A DNA stretch of 64,000 nt from the NCBI GenBank assembly GCA_947500585.1, contig CANMSN010000001.1:372001-436000 (forward strand), read 5' to 3'. The position numbers and the translations under genes were made by a program. The notes beneath the pieces were generated by a model. The model saw nothing but the letters and a program-made list of their open reading frames with translations. It ran no database searches and had not been told where the DNA came from. This stretch comes from an uncultured Flavobacteriaceae bacterium. GTDB taxonomy: Bacteria; Bacteroidota; Bacteroidia; Flavobacteriales; Flavobacteriaceae. The number at the start of each line of letters is the position of its first letter. Positions within the stretch are counted from its first letter, which is position 1. This document shows positions 37,697-48,044 of the stretch, piece by piece.

Positions 37697-40600
37697 TTAA
37701 TTTGGGCATTCTAATGTAACATCCACTAAAACATTTCTTGTTGAGAAACATACAATTGTAGTACATCTTACTCCGTCTGACCTATCATAAGATATGGGGA
37801 TTGAAGCCATGTAACTAAAGCCATCATACCATGGTGTGCCATCACCTAGTTCACTAATACTGTTTTCATTATCTAAATGCCCATATGGGCAATTTATTAA
37901 ATCAAAAGAGATTGAATCATCATCAACGAGGATGCTAGCACAATTAAAAGGAGTCTCAATTACTTCAGGATCTATTACTGTAGTGCCATTATTACCTCCA
38001 TACTCCCAATCAAATCGTTTAACGACTATATTGCCTAAGTCTACTTCCACATTAGTAACACCTCCTGGAAAACTACTATTCTCAAATAAATCATCAAAAT
38101 CAAAAATTTCTATATATGGCCCCGGATTGGTTTCTGGGTAAGAATCAGAATAACGATCTAAAAGTTTATTCGTACTTACTATACAGCCCTCTACAGGAGC
38201 CTCACACAAATTATTTGCTAGTTCATTATTAGTTTCTTCACAAAAATTATCTCCCACTGGAACTATGATGTTAAAATAGCCGCCTTCATCATCAATTATC
38301 CCACTCATTTTACCCGTATGAGCATCGATTATATTTAAACCACTTCTAGCATTTGTACCTACAAAGTGATTACTACTCGATTGTTGAGATGAATCATAAT
38401 CTTCAAAATTTTGAAAACCCATTTCTCTATATTCACTATTTGAAACAACAGCTACTGGTAGTGTTTCGTCATAGTTATATTGAGCAGCAGAGTAACGTTT
38501 AAGTGCATCTTTATTTTCTAGTTCAGCACCATAAGGAGAGTACTGGGTAACTTCACTAGCAAAGGTCCAATCTGTACTCTGTTTTTCCCATTTTGGGTTT
38601 TCTATGCCATCATTTGTAACATCTTTATAAGTGTAAAATGGATTAAAGTCTGTAAAAAACCCATCACTATTTAAAGTACCATCGCTATTTCTTCCTGTTA
38701 AATATGCATATGATTTTACAGCTCTCCAATCTCCCTTTATATTATTAACAAAAGGGTTTGCTCCATAATTTGGATAAGGAATTAAATCATTAACTAAATC
38801 ACTATTTGGATAAGAAACCAGAGACATTCCTATTTGAGGTTTCCAAAAATCTTGATATTCTATAGCTGATGCATTAACAATCATAGGGTTTATACCTGTA
38901 CCATCATATTGAAAATCATTATCATCTAAAACACCATCTTCTATAGGGTTTACCATGCTAGTAATAGATGCCATAGACGAAAATTGTAAATTTCGTTTAT
39001 GAGACCTAATCACTTTCATTAATCTTACTTCATCATCACCACATGGAGATTCTATTTCACCATTTCTATTAATTAAAATAAATTTGTTGCCATTTTCATT
39101 TATTTCATTAATCCAAAAATGAGTTTCTCCACTAAAGGAATTTTGAATAACTACTTCGTCTCCTTCAGAAAAATTATCTCTTAAATTTATATTGGGGTAA
39201 TAACTTAATTTATACCATGCTGAACCTTGAGGACTTTTATGTATACCTTCTATATTTGGGTTATCTGCATGGTCTGTATCTCCTAATTCGTTTGGATTAC
39301 TTTCTAAAGAAGTAGATTCTATCCAAACATTTATTCCTAAATTTTCACTAGCAAATCCCATTCCGTCATAATACCAATAAGCAGGATAGTTAAAGTTATA
39401 GTAGGCATTATCATATTCGTTTAAAGTTTTAGTTAGTAAAACTTGGCCAGTAGAAGCATCCCAAGCTAAATTTTCAGTAGATACTTTGGCTCCTAAATCA
39501 TAAGCTACTTTTTCTTTTAGTATACCTGTTTTATGTATTACTTTGGTGGTAACAGCTGTTCTTAAAATATTTTCATGACGTGCATATTGTGGTACTGGAA
39601 GCACAACAAATCCAGGAATTATAGCCGCTAAAAAAGCTGTAAAGTTAGTGTTTACACCATATGTTTTTGATGAACTATTACTTTCTCTAAAATCGTTAAC
39701 AACATCATAGTGCATTCCTAAAATACCTTCTTCACTAATAACCCCATCTTTGTTTATGGTAGGCAGATTATTCTTTAAAGTATTATCTTCATTAACACTA
39801 TAGTTATAATCTACTCCTGAAATAGCTGAATTTTGTCCTTCAGCATATATACGTTGACGCTTCATTTTACCATTCATATCATTCGTTTCTACTACAAAAC
39901 CTTGAGACATGGTTAAATGGTTTCTAACAGATATATTTAATATATTGGATAAAGCTCCTTCATTATCAGGGTACATAGGTTGTATATCTGTATGATCTGT
40001 TATTGTAGGAAAGTCAAATGATGTATAGAACTCATTAACTACTTTTCCTGTAGCATGCTTTTTCAAAACAATAGTATTATCACCATCAGTCATTTTTCGT
40101 TGTAAATTCTTTACTTCTACACGACCATAAGTAACTGTTGGTGAAGGAAAAAAAGATTCTCCTAAAGGTTTTTCAGTATAGTTTGATTCTCTAGGAGCTG
40201 TTAATTTATCTCTAGCTGTATCTGATCTGTTATATACTGGTTCTATAAACGGATTTTCCTTACTAGACGCAGGCTCAAAAGTAGCTACACCACTAGAATT
40301 GCCATCTTCATTATTATAATTATATTCTTGTCCATAAAATTGTTTATATAAATCGATACCATCATTGCTAGTCATGGCATTCCAATTGTCATGCATTTCA
40401 ATTTTGGTAACTCTTAGTCCGCCTCCTAATTTTCTTTTAGTTGGGTTTAATAAACGTACCCATGATTTTTCAGGGTTAAATACACGCGCACAACCTTTTC
40501 CTTGGAGCTTTCCGTTAGGTCCAGAAAAAATGTCAATCACACTAGGCAAACTAGATATTAAGTCTCCCACAACAGTACCAAAATCGTTACTTGTAGAACT

Positions 40601-43600
40601 ACCACCAAGACTATAAACCTCTCTATTTAAATAAGTTCTACCGAAATACCAGCCCGCTTTAGCAATTGGGTTAACCATTTTATCAGAATTTACGAAACCA
40701 CCTTCTCTTTCTATAAATTGTAATGGTAAAGCAACGTAAGTACCATCAGATAATGTGAAAATATTTGTATCCTTTGCTTGATCAATTTCAAAATATCCAG
40801 TAACATAATCTCGCTGCAACCTGTTATTAGTCATGTTAAGTAACATTCTAAACTGTATAGGTTTATCTATTTGGTCTCCAATTATATCATCAATGGTTAA
40901 ACCTAGCTCTATTTCATCACTAATTTTAGCATATATATAGTTTCGATGACTTTCTCCATTATACAATACTGCATCTTTGGCTTGAGATTCACTAGGGCTA
41001 TCAGTATTACCAGCTCCCGTAACATTAAACATTTGCATAACCTTTCGGTTTTGTACATATTGATAATCATCAGCTTCAGTTTCAATAACAAGTTCGCCAC
41101 CAGATGGCAAATTAATAGAGGTTAATGTCCATGCTTTTGCATTATCGTCTGCAGTAGTTTTGTATTGATCTGTATATGGAAATTCAGCAGCAGTAATTGG
41201 GTCGTTAGCATTACAACCAGCATTAATACTATTTTCTTTATAATTACCCCATACATCATAACCTTTTAGGTTATAACTAGGATTAAGGTTATTATAGTTA
41301 AATATATAAGGTGTATAGCGCCCCATATTGGAACCTCTATATGTAAAATATACTTTTTCTAAAGTTAATTTACCACCGCCATTTAAGTTATTTGGTACAC
41401 CTGGGCATAAACTGTAGTTATATTCAAAATGAGCTACTTTTATTGCTAATTCTTCTAACTCTGAACCAGAATTGTCTATATCAATTGATCCTCCATTTTG
41501 TTCAACATAAAAATCAAACTCTGGTTTAGAAAACAAATATATTTTGTCTATAGCTTTTTGATAACCTGCAGTAGATACATTACTAGTTTCTCCTTTAGCA
41601 CCTCTACCATCTTCTCTATTTATTAATTTAAAAAGTGCTACATGCGTTTTGGTTTCAATTTTATCTATATAAACTAGCTCTTTTTCACCATAGAGGTAAT
41701 TTCCTTTTTGGTCGTTGTATTTAGATTTTAAACCTTCATTATAAGACGCTTCATTAGTATTGTAAGGTACTCGCCATTTATAATCATCATCATGAGTTTT
41801 ATAACTAAATAGAGTGTAAGCTCCAAGATCGCCTGGCGTGGGGCCATTACCATCAATATCTTCATAATCACTAGATAGTACTGAACTTAAAAGGTAAGTA
41901 TGTGCATAAGGTGGCGTAGTTATTCTATTTAAAAATTTATCGCTACTATTTAAACTTCTTCTCGGATCTCCGTTACTACCAATATTGCTTATAATACCTG
42001 TACTACAATCAACAGAGTTAGATCCAGACATATCAAAAGTTGCCTCTACTTTTTTAGTATTATAAGCTGTTTTACCAAAATTATAGGTGCTACCGTCTGG
42101 TTTTAACACTTCAATTTTAGCCGTATGGTGCTCTTCAGCATGTTCATTAATAAGGCTTAAAGCATAATCGCCTTCATGAGCGTTACGTAATTCGCTAACG
42201 GTAACTTTATGTATAGACTGGTTTCTTTTTTTACGCTTTGTTCTTTTAATAGTAGAACCAATTGTATTTGATGTGTAAACAGCTGTTCCTTCAGTGCCAC
42301 TAGAACCATCATTTATTGATTTTACACTAAATTGAGGCAACGCTTTACGGTTGTATTTAGAACCTGCCAATTGTATTTTAAGAGCACTATTAGCATGTAA
42401 ATCATCGGTATATATTTTAGGTTCTGGATCTAAACCTAACTCCCCAACTGTTTGAAAATAAACTGGCTCATAAGCTAAAGGGTTTTGATCACTTTCTTTT
42501 TCAATAAATTTGGGCAATGCAAAGTTTTTATTACTCCATTTACCTGTCCAACTTGTAGAAGGCGACACCTTAATATCAAAACCTGTATGCACTAAATTAC
42601 CAACATCAAACTCTAAACCAAAACTTCCACCAGCCCCGTAATCAGTTACTTTTGAGTCGTACACATAACTCGTTTGGCTTCTAAAGGGCCTAAACTGACC
42701 GCTTGCACCTTGCCCTTGTATGGCATAAATATCATAGGTATAATTAGTAATTGGTAATACTCTGGTATTCTTATTAAAAGATTTATCTTTTTCTCTATTA
42801 AAGTCTAGAACTCCATTTAAACCTTCATTAGCTTCAGTATGCTCATAACCAAAACTTTCTATAAGTTTGCTTTTTTCCGAATTTCTAATTTTTTGATAAG
42901 AACCATAACCTGTTATTCTTCCCTGTGCGTCTGCTCCCATAAAAGTAAGACCTACACCTGCACTGAACGAGAAATTACCATTTTTTAAACCTGCCCTTTT
43001 AGAAGGTGTATAACTTTGATCGTTAAAAGATATGTTTCCACCTATGCTTCCATTTGTTTTTCCATCATATACTTCATCTTTTTTGTTAATTCGCATTTCA
43101 GTTTTCCTACCTGATACCGATAAACTCATATTTTCTAACCCTTTTCTTGAATTAAAAGTTACTCCCAAATTTCCAGAGGCAGTATTAGTAGTTAACATAG
43201 ACTTACCTGTTTTCTTGGAAAGAGATACACTAGGTGATACTGAAGCCCCATCAGCAGTAGACGATGATATATTGAAACCAACATTTACATTATCACTTAT
43301 TGCGTAGGTTAAACCATAAGATGGTTTCCATGAAATGCCTTCATAATTATTATACTGTACACCTAATCCCAGCCCTAAATTTAAAGGTATATCTTTTCCA
43401 AAAACCCCTGGTTGTATATTAAAATTAGCTCCAACTGTTACATTATCTCTCATATCATTTTCGTAACGAATTTCGTCACCTTTAAAATCATCAGGTATAC
43501 CACGTACATTTCTAGCTATTTGCCCAACATTTAAATTCCAACCTAAACCAACCCATGAGGCCTCTTGATCCATGGTAATACCTGAATTGTATGCTAGGTT

Positions 43601-43831
43601 TAACGGATATCCTCCTACATCCATAATAGGAATGTTATAATTAAAATCTCCAGAAGACAAGTTCACCATATCGGAAGTACCAATAGGTGTAAAAGAATTA
43701 AACTCTGGCTGCGATGGACCTCCAGTAAGTGCAAATAAATTTGATGGCTGTACCGTAGTTAGCATAAGCTGTATGGCCAAATAACTCGCTATAACTTTTG
43801 AAAATTTACTAGTTCTAATGCTTTGAATCAT
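37697..43831 (-). CDS. Giant secreted SpvB/TcB-like protein, partner of the RHS toxin
   Basis: A 2044-residue protein with an N-terminal signal region followed by FNSFTPIGTSDMVNLSSGDFNYNIPIMDVGGYPLNL and DQEASWVGLGWNLNVGQIARNVRG. These are the hallmark of large Bacteroidota proteins that precede RHS proteins and resemble the N-terminal domain of SpvB and Tc toxin B subunits. The rest is beta-rich. In Tc toxins B and C together form a cocoon around the toxic C-terminus; by analogy this protein and the RHS protein may do the same. It lacks the usual C-terminal YD tail, which is on the next gene. Confidence 0.75.
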   Translation of the reverse strand: MIQSIRTSKFSKVIASYLAIQLMLTTVQPSNLFALTGGPSQPEFNSFTPIGTSDMVNLSSGDFNYNIPIMDVGGYPLNLAYNSGITMDQEASWVGLGWNLNVGQIARNVRGIPDDFKGDEIRYENDMRDNVTVGANFNIQPGVFGKDIPLNLGLGLGVQYNNYEGISWKPSYGLTYAISDNVNVGFNISSSTADGASVSPSVSLSKKTGKSMLTTNTASGNLGVTFNSRKGLENMSLSVSGRKTEMRINKKDEVYDGKTNGSIGGNISFNDQSYTPSKRAGLKNGNFSFSAGVGLTFMGADAQGRITGYGSYQKIRNSEKSKLIESFGYEHTEANEGLNGVLDFNREKDKSFNKNTRVLPITNYTYDIYAIQGQGASGQFRPFRSQTSYVYDSKVTDYGAGGSFGLEFDVGNLVHTGFDIKVSPSTSWTGKWSNKNFALPKFIEKESDQNPLAYEPVYFQTVGELGLDPEPKIYTDDLHANSALKIQLAGSKYNRKALPQFSVKSINDGSSGTEGTAVYTSNTIGSTIKRTKRKKRNQSIHKVTVSELRNAHEGDYALSLINEHAEEHHTAKIEVLKPDGSTYNFGKTAYNTKKVEATFDMSGSNSVDCSTGIISNIGSNGDPRRSLNSSDKFLNRITTPPYAHTYLLSSVLSSDYEDIDGNGPTPGDLGAYTLFSYKTHDDDYKWRVPYNTNEASYNEGLKSKYNDQKGNYLYGEKELVYIDKIETKTHVALFKLINREDGRGAKGETSNVSTAGYQKAIDKIYLFSKPEFDFYVEQNGGSIDIDNSGSELEELAIKVAHFEYNYSLCPGVPNNLNGGGKLTLEKVYFTYRGSNMGRYTPYIFNYNNLNPSYNLKGYDVWGNYKENSINAGCNANDPITAAEFPYTDQYKTTADDNAKAWTLTSINLPSGGELVIETEADDYQYVQNRKVMQMFNVTGAGNTDSPSESQAKDAVLYNGESHRNYIYAKISDEIELGLTIDDIIGDQIDKPIQFRMLLNMTNNRLQRDYVTGYFEIDQAKDTNIFTLSDGTYVALPLQFIEREGGFVNSDKMVNPIAKAGWYFGRTYLNREVYSLGGSSTSNDFGTVVGDLISSLPSVIDIFSGPNGKLQGKGCARVFNPEKSWVRLLNPTKRKLGGGLRVTKIEMHDNWNAMTSNDGIDLYKQFYGQEYNYNNEDGNSSGVATFEPASSKENPFIEPVYNRSDTARDKLTAPRESNYTEKPLGESFFPSPTVTYGRVEVKNLQRKMTDGDNTIVLKKHATGKVVNEFYTSFDFPTITDHTDIQPMYPDNEGALSNILNISVRNHLTMSQGFVVETNDMNGKMKRQRIYAEGQNSAISGVDYNYSVNEDNTLKNNLPTINKDGVISEEGILGMHYDVVNDFRESNSSSKTYGVNTNFTAFLAAIIPGFVVLPVPQYARHENILRTAVTTKVIHKTGILKEKVAYDLGAKVSTENLAWDASTGQVLLTKTLNEYDNAYYNFNYPAYWYYDGMGFASENLGINVWIESTSLESNPNELGDTDHADNPNIEGIHKSPQGSAWYKLSYYPNINLRDNFSEGDEVVIQNSFSGETHFWINEINENGNKFILINRNGEIESPCGDDEVRLMKVIRSHKRNLQFSSMASITSMVNPIEDGVLDDNDFQYDGTGINPMIVNASAIEYQDFWKPQIGMSLVSYPNSDLVNDLIPYPNYGANPFVNNIKGDWRAVKSYAYLTGRNSDGTLNSDGFFTDFNPFYTYKDVTNDGIENPKWEKQSTDWTFASEVTQYSPYGAELENKDALKRYSAAQYNYDETLPVAVVSNSEYREMGFQNFEDYDSSQQSSSNHFVGTNARSGLNIIDAHTGKMSGIIDDEGGYFNIIVPVGDNFCEETNNELANNLCEAPVEGCIVSTNKLLDRYSDSYPETNPGPYIEIFDFDDLFENSSFPGGVTNVEVDLGNIVVKRFDWEYGGNNGTTVIDPEVIETPFNCASILVDDDSISFDLINCPYGHLDNENSISELGDGTPWYDGFSYMASIPISYDRSDGVRCTTIVCFSTRNVLVDVTLECPN

Positions 43832-43856
43832 AATTGATTTATTATAATTTTAGTAA

Positions 43857-44960
43857 TTATTTTTCTTGATTTTTAATCAAACTTTCTAATTTGATTAATC
43901 TATTCTCTAAGCCTTTATTTGTCTCTTTTTGAGATTTTAGCTCTTTTTGTTGTTGTAAAGTGTAAAGTGTCAATTCTTCTATTTTCTCCAAAAGCATCAT
44001 ATTCATAACACCTAATTGTACACCATTAGCTTCCATATCTTTGGCAGATGGAATATTTGGCAAATGCCTATAGTTTTTAATATACTCTTGAAGTTTTTCT
44101 AGTGGTGTTAAATTGTAATCTCTTGCAAAAACATAATCAGGTGCTGGAACTGATAAATCTACTTTTACCTCTTCACTATGTATACTTCCTTTTACTGTAA
44201 GTTTAGAATCTGGTATCGTAGTACCAATACCCACATTTCCATTTGTATAAAATAAATCTTGATTGTTTAAGCTCCAGTTTCCTGAACCATCATTTGTGGG
44301 ATTTCCTGTATTATTATTTGGTTGTGCATTTATCAATTCCTCAATAGTGGGTTCGTATCCAGTTATTTCATATACAGTAGGCCCATAGAAAAGTTGTGTA
44401 TCCGATGTGTTATCATTAGATCTCACATTAATTCTTTGTTTCATCTGGGCAGCAGTAGATTTAAAAACATAATCGGAGCAACCTGTCATCTTATAACCAG
44501 TAATACCATCATATATTCCTCCTAAATGTGATGTATTATTATATCCGTTATGGTGTACATAGCCTACCAAAAGATACCAATGTCCAATGGTTGGTAAATC
44601 TCCAACCAAAAAATAAGGATCTGTAATCTCTGTTCCATCTAATCTAGTTACAGAGTTAGTTCCTGAAACCCATTGTGTACTAAAAGAAAAATAAATTTCT
44701 CCATCTTTTGAGTTTAATTTTTTAGCCCAAACAGTAAAACGGTAGCTCTTGGTATTATTAATTTCAAAATAATTTGTATCCCACCCCCCTGCTTTCCAAG
44801 AATCTGTATCATTAGGGATTGATTTCCATAATATAGATGAAGAACCATGAGGTCCATCTCCAATTTCTCTTATATTTTCATCATCCGTACCATATTGATT
44901 AAATCCTGGTATAGTACCCGAGCCTTCAGTCCATCCATTGATGTTTAAAAGATTAACCGA
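43857..44960 (-). repeat. Long direct repeat, copy A of shared fibre cassette
   Basis: This segment codes for the region from NLLNINGWTE to the stop and is highly similar at DNA level to 46973-48044. It contains, for example, identical runs around the NGNVGIGTTIPDSKLTVKGS codons. The repeat arose by tandem gene duplication and may still recombine. Confidence 0.75.
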
Positions 44961-46400
44961 TGGAGTTGTAGTTAGATTTAAAACACTACTGTTAATACTT
45001 TCATTACTAGCAGCATCTAAAGCAGTAACCGTAAAATCATAAGAAGTAGTCGCTGCAAGACCAGTAACTTGATAGCTCAAAACGTTTCCTAAAGTAGCTT
45101 CTAATACGCCATCTTTATAGATTTTATAGCCCGTTACACCTACATTATCTGTAGCTGCTGTCCAACTTAAATCTACAGTAGTTTCTGTTTGTGAAGTACT
45201 TGATAATGTTGGTACAACTGGGGCTTCAATATCTGGACAATACCTTAAAATTGCATTTGCCCAATCAGCATGTCCCCAGTGTACACTTCCTGATCCATGT
45301 ACTAAAAGTTTAAGTTCATTTACACCAGTTACATCAACTTCAATTAATTGGGCTGGGTCAGCAGCTTCCTTTGTTACACTTCTAAATAATGAGAGACCAT
45401 CTCCCAAAACCTCAAATTGTACACTTGATAAGCTATTGTTACTGGCAGAATCATCAATTCCAATATAAGAAACAAATGTTTCGTAATTACCAGCTAGATT
45501 ATATATAATTTCAGAATAAGAGTGCGTAGCAATTCCATGACTAAAAGTTTGACCATTAATCATCAGTAGGTCTGAACCATAAAGGTTAGTATTTTTTTTT
45601 GTAGCCATAGGAGATACAACTGAAACCCAATCTAAATCACTCAAATTTGTTTCAATTGGTGTATTACAAGAAGAATTTATAGACTCTGTATTTGTTGTAA
45701 TAGTTACTATATTACTAGTAATACTTTCATTAGTAGCAGTATCTAGAGCTGTAACTGTAAAATTATATGAAGTATTTGCTGTAAGGCTATTAACTTGATA
45801 AGTTAAAATATTGCCTAGAGTAGTTTCCAATAATCCATCTTTATAAATTTTATAGCCTGTTACAGCTACATTATCTGTAGCAGCTGTCCAACTTAAATCT
45901 ACTGTGGTTTCTGTTTGTGAAGTACTTGATAATGAAGGTACTGTTGGGGATTGAGTATCTGTTATTGAATCAGTAACAATAAAATTAATTACATCCTGTG
46001 CTATTTGTGTACCAGTCCCTTCTGATCCTGACCATGCTGTTACGGTTAGTGCGTAAGAACCCGTTATTAAATTTACACTACTTTCAAAATCCCCACTTCC
46101 ATTAATATCACCATAAAGCGCATAGGGAGCCATTGTTTCAATTTGATTATGTGATATTGGACCAGCTAAGGAAAATACAGTACTACCTATAGATGATGAA
46201 GGAATTGCATTTATACTAAATGTAGTAGCACTGGTAGTTGTTATAGAAGCCCCATCTGTGATTGTACCCAAAACCGCATCATCAGATGCTCTTATATGTT
46301 CTAATGTATAAAATTGTGCATTTAAGTTAAAAGAAACGAGTATAAATGTAAAAATTAATACTTTGTTTAAATGACTAAGCATCTTATGTTTTTTCTTCAT
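43857..46400 (-). CDS. Secreted FN3/NPCBM multidomain protein with coiled-coil tail (copy A)
   Basis: 847 residues. In order: signal peptide (SFNLNAQ), an Ig-like domain (residues 30-145), FN3 domain 1 (about 150-240), an NPCBM/NEW2-like carbohydrate-binding domain (GQTFSHGIATHSYSEIIYNL onward, about 265-370), FN3 domain 2 (395-480), a second carbohydrate-binding-like domain (NINGWTEGSGTIPGFNQYG onward), and a phage-fibre-like tail (NGNVGIGTTIPDSKLTVKGSI then PDYVFARDYNLTPLEKLQEYI) ending in a trimer-type coiled coil. No type IX sorting domain. The C-terminal 360 residues are nearly identical to copy B. Probably a surface fibre or adhesin. Confidence 0.75.
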   Translation of the reverse strand: MKKKHKMLSHLNKVLIFTFILVSFNLNAQFYTLEHIRASDDAVLGTITDGASITTTSATTFSINAIPSSSIGSTVFSLAGPISHNQIETMAPYALYGDINGSGDFESSVNLITGSYALTVTAWSGSEGTGTQIAQDVINFIVTDSITDTQSPTVPSLSSTSQTETTVDLSWTAATDNVAVTGYKIYKDGLLETTLGNILTYQVNSLTANTSYNFTVTALDTATNESITSNIVTITTNTESINSSCNTPIETNLSDLDWVSVVSPMATKKNTNLYGSDLLMINGQTFSHGIATHSYSEIIYNLAGNYETFVSYIGIDDSASNNSLSSVQFEVLGDGLSLFRSVTKEAADPAQLIEVDVTGVNELKLLVHGSGSVHWGHADWANAILRYCPDIEAPVVPTLSSTSQTETTVDLSWTAATDNVGVTGYKIYKDGVLEATLGNVLSYQVTGLAATTSYDFTVTALDAASNESINSSVLNLTTTPSVNLLNINGWTEGSGTIPGFNQYGTDDENIREIGDGPHGSSSILWKSIPNDTDSWKAGGWDTNYFEINNTKSYRFTVWAKKLNSKDGEIYFSFSTQWVSGTNSVTRLDGTEITDPYFLVGDLPTIGHWYLLVGYVHHNGYNNTSHLGGIYDGITGYKMTGCSDYVFKSTAAQMKQRINVRSNDNTSDTQLFYGPTVYEITGYEPTIEELINAQPNNNTGNPTNDGSGNWSLNNQDLFYTNGNVGIGTTIPDSKLTVKGSIHSEEVKVDLSVPAPDYVFARDYNLTPLEKLQEYIKNYRHLPNIPSAKDMEANGVQLGVMNMMLLEKIEELTLYTLQQQKELKSQKETNKGLENRLIKLESLIKNQEK

Positions 46401-46406
46401 AATTAT

Positions 46407-46487
46407 TTAATTTTTCAACTTATTTTTAATTTCCCTAATTGTTTTACCTTGCTCATTAATAAGCTTTTGTTGCTGTAAAATATAAAA
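46407..46487 (-). pseudogene. Detached coiled-coil tail of the collapsed middle copy
   Basis: Read on the minus strand this stretch encodes FYILQQQKLINEQGKTIREI and then KNKLKN with a stop, almost identical to the last residues of copy B. It has no start and lies just after the truncated middle copy (46502-46966), out of frame with it. It is the far end of a gene whose middle was lost. Confidence 0.8.
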
Positions 46488-46501
46488 TTTTTCATTTTTT
46501 T

Positions 46502-46966
46502 CTAGTTAGTTAGAATTGGGGGTGCTTGGGGATCTATTTTTGAATCAGTAACAATAAAATTAATTGTATCCTGTGCTATTTGAGTACCTGTAGCGCCTAA
46601 ACCAGACCATGCAGTTACGGTTAAAGTGTAAGCACCCTTGGTTAAATCTATACTACTATCAAAATCATTATTATCATCATAAAGCGCATATGGTGCCGTA
46701 GAATCAGTTTGAGTATGTGTTATTGGACCTGTTAATACCAATACAGTACTACCTATTGATGATGAAGGAATTGCATTTATATTAAATGTAGTAGCACTGG
46801 TAGTTGTTATAGAAGCCCCATCTGTGATTTTGCCCAAAACCGCATCATCAGATGCTCTTATATGTTCTAATGTATAAAATTGTGCATTTAAGTTAAAAGA
46901 AACGAGTATAAATGTAAAAATTAGTACTTTGTTTAAATGACTAAGGATCGTATGTTTTTTCTTCAT
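46502..46966 (-). pseudogene. Collapsed middle copy: N-terminal domain only
   Basis: 154 codons nearly identical to the start of copy A (MKKKHTILSHLNKVLIFTFI, signal peptide, Ig-like domain), ending after IDPQAPPILTN. The FN3, NPCBM and fibre parts are missing, and the last residues of the fibre follow out of frame at 46487-46407. An internal deletion of roughly 2 kb explains this. The short product would still be secreted, so a residual function as a lone Ig-like domain cannot be ruled out. Confidence 0.7.
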
Positions 46967-46972
46967 AATTAT

Positions 46973-48044
46973 TTAATTTTTCAACTTATTTTTAATTACC
47001 CTAATTGTTTTACCTTGCTCATTAATAAGCTTTTGTTGCTGTAAAATATAAAGTGTAAGCTCTTCAATTTTCTCTAATAGTTTCATATTCATAACACCTA
47101 ATTGCACACCATTAACTTCCATGTCTTTAGCAGATGGAATGTTTGGTAAATGCTTATGGTTTTTAATATACTCTTGAAGTTTTTCTAGTGGTGTTAAATT
47201 GTAATCTGTTGCAAAAACATAATCAGGTGCAGGAACCGATAAATCTACTTTTACCTCTTCACTATGTATACTTCCTTTTACTGTAAGCTTCGAATCTGGT
47301 ATCGTAGTACCAATACCCACATTTCCATTTGTATAAAACAAATCTTGATTGTTTAAGCTCCAGTTTCCTGAACCATCATTTGTGGGATTTCCTGTATTAT
47401 TATTTGGTTGTGCATTTATCAATTCTTCAATAGTGGGTTCGTTTCCAGTCATTTCATATACAGTAGGACCATAGAAAAATTGTGTATCTGATGTGTTATC
47501 ATTAAGTTTAACTAAAATTCTTTGTTTTATCTGGGCAGCAGTAGGTTTAAAAACGAAATCATTACAACCAGTCATTTTATAACCAGTAATACCATCATAT
47601 ATTCCTCCTAAATGTGATGCATTGTTATATCCATTATAATGAACATAGCCTACCAAAAGATACCAATGTCCAATGGTTGGTAAGTCTCCAACCCAAAAAG
47701 AAGGGTCAACAACCTCATCTCCATTTAATCTTGTAACAGAATTAGTTCCTGAAACCCATTGTGTGCTAAAAGAAAATGAAATGCTTCCATCTTTTGAGTT
47801 TAATTTTTTAGCCCAAACAGTAAAACGGTAGCTCTTGGTGTTACTAATACCAAAATAATTTGTGTCCCATCCACCAGCTTTAGAAGGATCTGTATTATTA
47901 GGGATTGATTTCCATAATATAGATGGAGAACCATGAGGTCCATCTCCAATTTCTCTTATATTTTCATCATCCGTACCAAATTGATTAAATCCAGGTATCG
48001 TACCTACGCTTTCAGTCCATCCATTAATGTTTAAAAGATTAACC
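46973..48044 (-). repeat. Long direct repeat, copy B of shared fibre cassette
   Basis: The 3' part of copy B from NLLNINGWTE to its stop, matching 43857-44960. The two copies differ mainly by scattered substitutions and at the extreme coiled-coil end, where copy B has QQQKLINEQGKTIRVIKN and copy A a longer helix. Confidence 0.75.
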
